A stretch of DNA of 47,333 nucleotides, taken from the NCBI GenBank assembly GCA_900319035.1, contig ONMU01000017.1, positions 1-47,333 of the forward strand, given 5' to 3'. The notes beneath the pieces are model-generated. The model searched no databases. It had not been told where the DNA came from and saw only the letters and a list, made by a program, of their open reading frames with translations. The position numbers were made by a program, and so were the translations under genes. This DNA comes from an uncultured Bacteroidales bacterium (GTDB lineage Bacteria; Bacteroidota; Bacteroidia; Bacteroidales; Paludibacteraceae). Shown here one piece after another: positions 42,901 through 47,333 of the stretch; the first letter of the stretch is position 1; every line of letters starts with the position of its first letter.

Positions 42901-43822
42901 TTCCGCGTTTGAGACTGACGTTCGTGCCGTCCTGCTGCGCCACGATACGCATGACGTTCAACTGGGTATTGACAGCAGTCATCGGCACCATGAAGGTCTT
43001 GCCCCATTTATTGAGCGGCAGCAACTGATCGTACGCATGGTCGCTGTTCATACCGTCTTGGTTCGGAACGATCGCCACTTGGTTACCGCTCCATACGGCG
43101 ATGGGCTGATCGGCACAGATGGTCGAACCCGAGAGGTCAATGAAGTCATTGGGAATGTCGGGATCCGGAGCTTTGGAACGAACGATATAGATCTGCTTCG
43201 GACCGTTGAGTGTGACGTTCAGATCCGTAGTGTTGCCTCGACGGCTGTTCACCTTGAGGCTCATCGTCACGTTCGTAACACCCGGCTTGGTGGACATGAT
43301 GACGAACTCGGTCGCAGTAGCATCTCCGTCCGTCGTTTGAACCATGTACTCGGTGCCTAATGCCTCTACCGGCAGGATGTGCGCACCGTCGAAACTGAAC
43401 GAACCGGCGGCACCCATCTGGTTGATCGAATAGAGGGTGAAGACCTCGTCCACATTACTATAGACGCGGACACCTTTGCTAAGCGGTTTCTCCTCTTCAT
43501 CCTTGGCAGGATCCCAATAGACAGAGTTCGGGTCAATGGTGATGATAGTGGTTTGTCCGGCAGCAATGATATAGTTCTCTGTAGCGCCGTTAGCGTACTC
43601 GATGGTGACGGAGTTGTCCTTGCGCGAAGAGGCAAGGAGCTGCAATTTCAGGTCTCGCGAGCTCGGTTCACTACCGCCGTTGGGCAGCCATGCTACGTAG
43701 AAATCGCGTCCCTCCGTACTCGTCACATCCGGCAACTGACGGGCGGTGGTCTGTGCATATAAAGAAATGCACCAACTCAACGCTAGTACAATTATAAAAA
43801 TAATATGTCGGATACGATTCAT
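36968..43822 (-). CDS. Giant Cys-Asp-Ser repeat surface protein (IgGFc-binding-like N-terminus)
   Basis: About 2,284 residues. The likely start is the ATG at 43822, giving MNRIRHIIFIIVLALSWCIS, with cleavage after LYAQ. Residues 30-470 resemble the IgGFc-binding domain (REFYVAWLPNGGS-like start, VGYDFTP-like end). From about 540 to 2,090 there are roughly 17 tandem units of 60-110 residues built on GCDSVxxLxLxVxPxY, then DTxCxxxxYxW; each has a CDS motif and a second Cys, so disulfides are likely. The end (TYRVTNSQGDFVSEGVF, then EGIYIVQLWSD) resembles a type A type IX sorting domain, though extra residues CETCATSF follow. It is probably an exported adhesin. Confidence 0.87.
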   Translation of the reverse strand: MNRIRHIIFIIVLALSWCISLYAQTTARQLPDVTSTEGRDFYVAWLPNGGSEPSSRDLKLQLLASSRKDNSVTIEYANGATENYIIAAGQTTIITIDPNSVYWDPAKDEEEKPLSKGVRVYSNVDEVFTLYSINQMGAAGSFSFDGAHILPVEALGTEYMVQTTDGDATATEFVIMSTKPGVTNVTMSLKVNSRRGNTTDLNVTLNGPKQIYIVRSKAPDPDIPNDFIDLSGSTICADQPIAVWSGNQVAIVPNQDGMNSDHAYDQLLPLNKWGKTFMVPMTAVNTQLNVMRIVAQQDGTNVSLKRGNNAPTNVTLNSGETHMQRMVQGTNNPNPQNFTYYVSADKPIQVYLYSSSAGANTWYDDDGNTRTPSDPSMTIIPPLEYLTDTTIFSTYNGGDGTLTHMVNLIAPTSMTSGIQMDGSPTTGWKAIPANSAYSQITCEITDGTHTVTAPQKAFTGYTFGISDGQAYLYTLGYDFTPKEDSLFLLDNDHQYTVRPSEWKSKYISPTEGGWLLDRVVKSDGTYDLDSIFVCDSTTLTFPIKTYAAWEKVRWEIEGSIQGTGYFEPYEQKSDTTPRPELTHLFHLLPIEQNNEPFEDFEVRAVLYHAPIICDIPEEKWEKDTFNTVVRVLRQYNDTTWRAICMGDTVHFFRDTVWKVPRANISGEPEEGVHYEMQITIFNDTTNDLSKGLYQYPLGHTSVTRHYISSGGCDSLSTIELYVCQRYFDHKDTVVCEDGLRTLRYGEFFQKYSRNNSWPKADTVLRDTLWTKECIASPDFEPFSRHCPSFHGCDSVLELHLNVKRVVNNNYTINQCKSLLPENHVIDWKEKGSDRIIRSFWADTMQYDKVYSFRETVKYKECTDCPRNGCDSVRNTLKLQFVSDEGQFHTVHVCQGKKVTYRSQTNTRAYITFDATDVKCGNYVRDLQVDVTGTDDEGHTIVMCSFVDEITFIVDTVYTNQMTIDTICWDPSLDEQTYTWAKHPKVEPIPITGPGMIYRTDTMKTHDCNCDSVCELVLYVGEPYLTEESKEMCDNGAVTWQDTLFYGKNYTGTIPEDGKSRLITTSIDTRRELKSRLQCDSVFTLHIDLYPTYIAEQKDTFVCANEIYTFYGEEYNTPEHPWTPGQSYELRHTVKSIHECDSMVLHNVTVYPIYPDEREVNDTVCQVLEGEAYYVWEGVDHAHWNDQHLQSLRTAGTFELVDPLHTVHGCDSIIHRTLVILPSYLIPTERQMSSEDTIHWSNRIYAGELAVFDNPDDLEVIRCAGLYTETEELKTAIIGTHECDSVNTLTIRIGKVFRDTIYDVTCANCGTYNWSITSPITGEDTVIYITDLPEPYQERFYYDSLKTAMLYDSIYVLRLTAYPNYDKTDADEVCQGEVYNWAGHMPTPPLGGGNTTYIPHHLYIDGQEVHEIPTDQYGVILVTDSMKTDTIYTDPKTGAVKPVHCDSVHVLTLTIHPTYNDRYVELTDPASMTSNGTLVHFTQPQTLFVGYDFDYEAAGVTKAELEQQYDRVVYLKPEEGDFHRDSVTNPSQFGCDSTHYVDIHICEISFVELHDSIADNDSTWFFGGETEYGEHTLPLVTGYKFHKYDDGTPVQYDQATDRHMREYLFIDTLRTSNGCDSIVHDHVYVFPSYRFEFDTAVCSNKRYDWRKYTYLNQSKSGYVYDSVNYVVGTHTFDSVYVLDLQVVPSGYWQYDTVLCMNDTLYWHFQKIYYQPGGLNYVEAVYKDATSMCGDIYHLNLQFMPVYSTALIEHDTICQYDDFHWFSPGSDIEHTENLRDGKGHKLSFIPTDIAGDFLIYDSLKTAGCGCDSVHTLHLHIKQTQHFYDTAFVYCSADTLLWHDNQYYYQGEAEVFDTIFGAAANGCDSTYFMHVHFNISYDSTHTEFLCSDVEHYQWEDIVFDDTLRKARTWTEPRHYEFVRTYPTALGGCDSTLRLDLTIAPNFDSIWTDTICKGESYDLFGQILTEPGNYTAQRPNQWGCTTFYYLTLREVPPTRFNLQIEPICVDESGLANVYTLHYTYEGDFRPISYSLYYDSIAHAAGFEDVEDIPIAQGETSLVLDVPYFAEKTSYPRPGKYQARIAFDNGVCLSDSLMTLDFDATMNYPSWVTEQRFGDMIALLNENLNGGYTWTRYQWYQGDTKLEGQTQPYLYIPTGLVVGAQYHVRLTRQGENESIASCPITIIADPDGNKQTPTMGYLDVAPSCVPVGHPVTNILSRHDGTYRVTNSQGDFVSEGVFRADVTEIAIPPTEGIYIVQLWSDDTPEEPYRAIKIMVSHVCETCATSF

Positions 43823-43847
43823 CAAACCCTTTATTCAAAATCGGGCG

Positions 43848-43855
43848 CAAAGTTA
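43848..43855 (-). promoter_or_regulatory. Promoter -7 box of the giant surface-protein gene (TAACTTTG)
   Basis: Minus strand TTGTAACTTTGCGCCCG lies 26 nt upstream of the start and fits TAnnTTTG. It probably also drives the barrel gene, xseA and the HhH gene, which are linked by overlaps. Confidence 0.75.
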
Positions 43856-43911
43856 CAACTTTTTTTTCATATATGCAAGTACGCGCGCACTTTTATGTTG
43901 TTTTTTGCCAT

Positions 43912-44958
43912 TTATTTTGTTTTTTGCCATTTATTGGGCAGAAAAAGCATCAAACCGAGCAGCAATCCATAATAAACACCCACCATCGGCAGCGAGACAT
44001 TCGCCTCTACGGTGCTGCCCGGCAACGACTCGATCCATTCTACGGAGCGGTTCATCACTTGTGCCAAAAAGGCGGTCGGGTACCCCAAAACGATACCGAT
44101 CGAACTTCCTCCCAACGCTACGCAACCAAGTCCGCAAGGAACAAGCACTGTCGCTATCGGCAGCACAATGAGGTTCGTGAGCAGGAAATAACAACTCACT
44201 TGGTGAAAATAGTACATGCTGATACCTAACGTGCCCAATTGGGCAGCGAGGGAGACAATAATAGTGCCGATGATCCATCGAAGAACAGGATGTTGGTCGG
44301 TATCTTTCCGAGGAATATGCCGCTCCATGTAGCGAGCGAACACGATGATCACGAACGTGGCGGCAAAACTGAGTTGGAAACTGACGCTCCAGAGGTCGGA
44401 AGGATGAATCAGCAGAATAAGTACCGCTGCGGCGGAGACGGTGTTGATGGAGAGGGACTGCCGGTAAAACATACGCCCTATCTCGAAGATCGTGACCATC
44501 AGCACGGCGCGTACGACGGAGGGCGTGAGCCCCGTGAGCCATGCGTACGCCCACATCGCAGCGATGATAACGAGGCTGAGCGCGCATCGTCCGAACCGGT
44601 TCTCGTGCATCGGTCGGAACCGTCCGCCGAGGGTCAGCAGCCAGATGAGCAGACCATAGAGGATGCCTGTATGCAGACCGCTGACGGCAAGCACATGAGC
44701 GGCTCCCGATGCCTGAAAATGATGACGCAGATCCTTGCTCAGTTCTTCTTTGTAACCCAAGGTCAGTGCGCCGACAGTAGCCAACTCATCGCCGCTCAGT
44801 CCTGCGTCCGCAAGCCGCTGATAGAGAGCCGTTTGCGTAGCGTTCGGAGGCGTCTTGTGCCACGGTTGATGCAAAGGGTAAAACCGGTCGCAAATAAGAA
44901 TTGCTACCACCAGCGGCAGTAGCAATACAACCATCGGATATGCGCGTAGTTTTCCCAC
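43912..44958 (-). CDS. ComEC/Rec2-family membrane channel, short form
   Basis: The 348-residue protein is almost entirely the competence domain. It begins with a signal-anchor helix and a short non-membrane part, then multiple helices including HVLAVSGLHTGILYGLLIWL, WLTGLTPSVVRAVLM, and HPSDLWSVSFQLSFAATFVI. These are diagnostic of ComEC/Rec2, the inner-membrane DNA-uptake channel. The N-terminal OB-like domain is reduced and the C-terminal metallo-beta-lactamase domain is missing; both are common reductions in Bacteroidota. It follows rpe, from which it is separated by an ACTAATCC tract. Confidence 0.88.
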   Translation of the reverse strand: MGKLRAYPMVVLLLPLVVAILICDRFYPLHQPWHKTPPNATQTALYQRLADAGLSGDELATVGALTLGYKEELSKDLRHHFQASGAAHVLAVSGLHTGILYGLLIWLLTLGGRFRPMHENRFGRCALSLVIIAAMWAYAWLTGLTPSVVRAVLMVTIFEIGRMFYRQSLSINTVSAAAVLILLIHPSDLWSVSFQLSFAATFVIIVFARYMERHIPRKDTDQHPVLRWIIGTIIVSLAAQLGTLGISMYYFHQVSCYFLLTNLIVLPIATVLVPCGLGCVALGGSSIGIVLGYPTAFLAQVMNRSVEWIESLPGSTVEANVSLPMVGVYYGLLLGLMLFLPNKWQKTK

Positions 44959-44999
44959 TAACCCTCTAATCCACTAATCCACTAACCCACTAACCCCCT
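44957..44999. repeat. CTAATCCA tandem tract between rpe and comEC
   Basis: Near-tandem CTAATCCACTAATCCACTAA units fill the spacer. On the coding strand they also provide the last codons of rpe (GVSGLVD) and the rpe stop. Confidence 0.8.
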
Positions 45000-45639
45000 T
45001 TTTCATCAGTCGGATGGTTTCGATCGGATCTTTTGCACCGAAGACCGCACTTCCGGCAACGAGCACATCCGCTCCTACCTCAAACAGTTCCGCTGCGTTG
45101 GAGGTGTTCACACCGCCGTCGATCTCAATGAGCGTGGAGAGCTGACGTTGCGTGATCTCGTTTTTGATGAAACGGATCTTATTCATGGTCTCGGGAATGA
45201 ATTTCTGCCCTCCGAAACCCGCGAAAACGCTCATCAGCAGCACCATATCTACTTGGTCGAGATACGGCACCAAGCGCTTCACATCAATGTCGGGATTGAT
45301 GGTCAGACAGGTACGAACACCCTTCGCTTTGATCAGATCAAGCACCGGAATAGGATCCTCAACCGCCTCCAGATGGAAGCCCACCGACCAAGCGCCTGCA
45401 TCGCAGAAACGCTCCACGTATTTCTCGGGATGAACGATCATAAGATGCACATCCAGAGGCTTTTGACAGTATTTACGGAAGGGCTCCATGAGCGGAAATC
45501 CGAATGATATATTCGGCACAAACGTACCGTCCATGACGTCCACGTGCAACCAATCCGCCTCACTGCGGTTGATCATTTCAAGGTCGTCTGCCAGATGTCC
45601 AAAATCAGCAGACAAAACAGAAGGTGCTATCAGGTGCAT
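44974..45639 (-). CDS. rpe: Ribulose-phosphate 3-epimerase
   Basis: Rpe interconverts ribulose-5-phosphate and xylulose-5-phosphate in the pentose phosphate pathway. This TIM-barrel protein has SVLSADFGHLADDL at the start, the metal site LHVDVMDGTFVPNISFG, HLMI further on, and the phosphate loop with EIDGGVN and VLVAGSAVFGAKD. At 221 residues it is of normal length. The final residues GVSGLVD are encoded by a CTAATCCA-type repeat tract, so the natural C-terminus has been replaced or extended by repeat DNA. It lies between the response regulator and comEC genes. Confidence 0.95.
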   Translation of the reverse strand: MHLIAPSVLSADFGHLADDLEMINRSEADWLHVDVMDGTFVPNISFGFPLMEPFRKYCQKPLDVHLMIVHPEKYVERFCDAGAWSVGFHLEAVEDPIPVLDLIKAKGVRTCLTINPDIDVKRLVPYLDQVDMVLLMSVFAGFGGQKFIPETMNKIRFIKNEITQRQLSTLIEIDGGVNTSNAAELFEVGADVLVAGSAVFGAKDPIETIRLMKKGVSGLVD

Positions 45640-45642
45640 AGA

Positions 45643-45706
45643 AATTAAAAATTAAAATCTCAAATCTCAAATCTCAAATGTCAAATGTCAAATCCTCAAA
45701 TGCTCG
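45643..45706. repeat. AAATCTC/AAATGTC tandem tract upstream of rpe
   Basis: Near-tandem TCAAATCTCAAATGTCAAAT units fill the spacer between rpe and the response regulator and run into the last codons of the regulator. The unit matches the in-frame tract in the permease gene. Confidence 0.8.
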
Positions 45707-46371
45707 TCTTTGACGAGCTTGTATCCCTTATACCGCGAGGCAATGATCGAGTACCCGGCGGGAGTGAGGAACTTACGCAGATGGTTGATGAACACGCCGA
45801 GTGAACGGGAGGTGAACGCATTGTCCTCTTTCCATAGCGCCGCTAATATACGGTGTCTGTCCACCACTTCGCCCTCGTTGCGGCAAAGCATCAGCAGCAG
45901 ATCGCTTGCGCGGGAGGACAGATGGATGCCGTCAAAAGTCTGATGCGTAGCGTTGAACACGTGTCCGTTCAGGTCAAAGATACGCTGTTTGTTCTCCTCA
46001 TGTTCGCGTGCGCGGCGAAGCACCGCCTCAATCCGGCAGATGAGTATATCCATGGAGAAAGGCTTGGTTTGGTAGTCGTCGCAACCCAACTGAAACGCCC
46101 GCATCTGATCCTCGCGTTCGCTGCGCGTGGTGAGGACGATAAGCGGAATCTGCGGCAGCAGATGTCGTACCTCTTTGATCAGGTCATAGCCGTTCATGCC
46201 GACGCCTTGCAGCTCCATGAGCAGCGCATCCCAATGACCCGAGCGGAGAAGGTCCATTCCCGCCTTGCCGTCACTCACCCGCTGCGTCTTATACCCGCGG
46301 CTCGCGAGATAATCGCTTAGTACCGTCGAGAGGGTGACATCGCTATCTATAATCAATATCCGTGCTGCCAT
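45688..46371 (-). CDS. OmpR/PhoB-type response regulator with substituted phosphorylation site
   Basis: This is a 227-residue two-domain regulator. The receiver (about 1-120) begins ILIIDSDVTLS, and the C-terminal winged helix (about 128-222) ends ASRYKGYKLV. The position of the phospho-acceptor Asp holds Glu (E53 in LMELQGVGMNG), and the acidic pair at the start is D9-S10 instead of D-D or E-D. T81 (VLTTR) and K103 (TKPF) are kept. Glu at this site often mimics the phosphorylated state, so the protein may be constitutively active or regulated otherwise. No histidine kinase gene is adjacent. Confidence 0.9.
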   Translation of the reverse strand: MAARILIIDSDVTLSTVLSDYLASRGYKTQRVSDGKAGMDLLRSGHWDALLMELQGVGMNGYDLIKEVRHLLPQIPLIVLTTRSEREDQMRAFQLGCDDYQTKPFSMDILICRIEAVLRRAREHEENKQRIFDLNGHVFNATHQTFDGIHLSSRASDLLLMLCRNEGEVVDRHRILAALWKEDNAFTSRSLGVFINHLRKFLTPAGYSIIASRYKGYKLVKDEHLRI

Positions 46372-46396
46372 CTGTGTTCAAAAACCTTTTCGGGCA

Positions 46397-46404
46397 CAAA
46401 GGTA
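46397..46404 (-). promoter_or_regulatory. Promoter -7 box of the response regulator gene (TACCTTTG)
   Basis: Minus strand GTACCTTTGTGCCCG lies 26 nt upstream of the start. A palindromic TTTGCATATATGCAAA sits just upstream in the -33 region and could be an operator or the end of the adjacent repeat. Confidence 0.72.
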
Positions 46405-46420
46405 CTGCTTTTTTTGCATA

Positions 46421-46656
46421 TATGCAAATTTTCGGGTATTTTTCGTCCAATAAAATAAAATTTTATGGATTAAATGGGCATATGGGGCATTTATGCTTGC
46501 ATAAAAGACCAATAGGCTCATTTAATCCGAAAGCCGTTAGGCTGGACGAAAAATACCCGCCTTTGCATATGCACCGCAAGGTGCGAACGTACATTCGGAG
46601 GGAACCCGCCCTAAATTATAAGAATAAATTTAGGGAAAGGGCGTGCCGAAGTACCA
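46421..46656 (+). repeat. Structured palindromic repeat element, copy B
   Basis: Arms CGGGTATTTTTCGTCCA (46433-46449) and its complement (about 46542-46558) enclose a nested GGATTAAATG/CATTTAATCC stem and a loop with ACCAATAGGC. After the right arm come GCACC-GCAA-GGTGC (46571-46584), TTCGG, a CCCTAAATT/AATTTAGGG stem (46609-46635) and CCGAA. The order is identical to copy A at 7.14 kb. No gene is supported in it. Confidence 0.75.
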
Positions 46657-46722
46657 CCGCACAGACTCCATTTTTCACCTCCGGTCAGCGTAGAGGGGTT
46701 TAGGTTTAACAATAATTTTTAA

Positions 46723-47149
46723 GTAACCAAAAACGCGGCGGTACGACCTTGCGGTCTAATGCTTATCGGCTCTTGGTCTCTTGTGAGCAAGCTCCCAGAG
46801 CCCAATACCCGCTAACCATCACGTACAACTCAATAGTTGTCCGTCCGCCTTCCAAAAAACTCGCTCCGCTTACAAAAAAGCGTTCCGTTGCACTCCACTC
46901 TCAAAAAAGCTATTCAGCGCGTAGCAATGTTTGCATTCGTCCGATGGTAATTTTGTTTTTGGGAGCGAAGCGCTTTTTTGTGAGGGATGAAATCCCGTTT
47001 TTTTGGAAGCAACCGGCGGTTAGTCGTTGACTAAGTGCCAAGTGGCTACAGATTTGGGACGGTTGGAAGCTTGCTTACGAACCGACACAAAGATGGAGAC
47101 ACAAGACCGCAAGTTTACGAAGCGGACGCAGGTTGCGCGTTTTTGGTTA
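46723..47149 (-). mobile_element. MITE-like element, copy 2 (inverted)
   Basis: The element is the reverse complement of that at 19298-19723, with 14 bp terminal repeats TAACCAAAAACGCG and CGCGTTTTTGGTTA. Differences between copies are mostly single bases and small indels by eye. It lies 66 nt after palindromic copy B. No transposase is encoded. Confidence 0.8.
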
Positions 47150-47176
47150 TAAATAATTTCAAAGATCGAGGGGGGC

Positions 47177-47332
47177 TTACCTCTTTTTCCCTTGATACTC
47201 CTCGACCGTTTTGGTGGAGATAGTAGTGGAGGTCTTGGTACTGTCGGCGGACTGAATGTAGGTCGCCGTCGTGGAGATCGTCCGCCATGCTTTGCAGCTC
47301 GTCATGCCGAGGGCGACGGCGCAGCAGGTCAG
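47177..47332 (-). CDS. Small lipoprotein, 3' part (5' end outside window)
   Basis: The minus-strand frame is open to the right edge and encodes a lipobox-containing end of a signal peptide (TCCAVALGMTSC). A mature part rich in Thr and Ser follows (KAWRTISTTATYIQSAD, then STKTVEEYQGKKR). At least 51 residues are visible and the true start lies outside the window. It resembles very small lipoproteins of unknown role common in Bacteroidales. Its 3' end lies 27 nt from MITE copy 2. Confidence 0.7.
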   Translation of the reverse strand: MTCCAVALGMTSCKAWRTISTTATYIQSADSTKTSTTISTKTVEEYQGKKR

Positions 47333-47333
47333 G

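Noticed and set aside
41804-43360. A 518-codon plus-strand open frame opposite the giant CDS-repeat gene
   Set aside because: Antisense shadow produced by the regular codon use of a repetitive gene; no recognisable domain or start signals.

Overview
The window is a piece of a Bacteroidales (Bacteroidota) chromosome of moderate GC, probably from a gut or rumen lineage. Four signals support this. Promoters follow the Bacteroidota pattern, with a TAnnTTTG -7 box near many gene starts. Shine-Dalgarno sites are essentially absent. Large secreted proteins carry type IX-like C-termini. Several genes belong to families typical of the order (DUF5686, DUF6242-like, DUF3127, rubrerythrin with N-terminal rubredoxin). 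No rRNA, tRNA, CRISPR array or prophage was seen.

Layout. (1) 1-5.1 kb, + strand: the end of sppA, then lpxK, an MsbA-type ABC exporter and mnmA. (2) 5.2-7.1 kb, - strand: a rubrerythrin and a secreted protein. (3) 7.1-11.6 kb, + strand: a structured palindromic repeat followed by an accessory array of toxin-antitoxin-like modules (MntA/HepT, antitoxin/ParE-RelE, an RHH-type protein, YafQ, antitoxin/HEPN/nucleotidyltransferase, antitoxin/PIN). Nearly every module is preceded by a copy of the same roughly 50-60 bp AT-rich leader, and the last copy lies in front of a 2,176-residue secreted protein (11.7-18.2 kb). (4) 18.2-19.7 kb: a DUF4160/DUF2442 pair, a 49-residue peptide gene with a strong stem-loop, spaced TCGGTCC repeats and a 426 bp MITE-like element. 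(5) 19.7-30.5 kb, - strand: a housekeeping block read pgk, DUF3127, metallophosphoesterase, recO, rpmH, rbfA, an FtsX-type permease, a lipoprotein, xerD, DUF5686; a DUF6242-type lipoprotein lies just beyond pgk. (6) 30.6-34.9 kb: 5-formyl-THF cyclo-ligase (+), then ddl, a polyprenyl synthetase and an unknown gene (-). (7) 34.1-43.8 kb, - strand: a giant Cys-Asp-Ser repeat surface protein overlapping an outer-membrane barrel gene, xseA and a helix-hairpin-helix gene. (8) 43.9-46.4 kb, - strand: an atypical response regulator, rpe and a short ComEC. (9) 46.4-47.3 kb: a second structured repeat, a second MITE copy in inverted orientation, and the end of a small lipoprotein gene.

Three repeat phenomena run through the window. 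Short 5-9 bp near-tandem tracts fill many spacers, and related tracts also sit in frame inside mnmA, xseA, the FtsX-type permease, a lipoprotein and DUF5686. A separate unit of about 16 bp, encoding peptides like LTAxRSxS, sits in frame in recO and twice in DUF5686. Two kinds of larger dispersed element occur: the MITE-like pair bracketing 27 kb, and a palindromic element whose hairpin shows compensatory base changes between its two copies.

All calls come from reading the sequence and the translated frames; no database search or structure computation was run.
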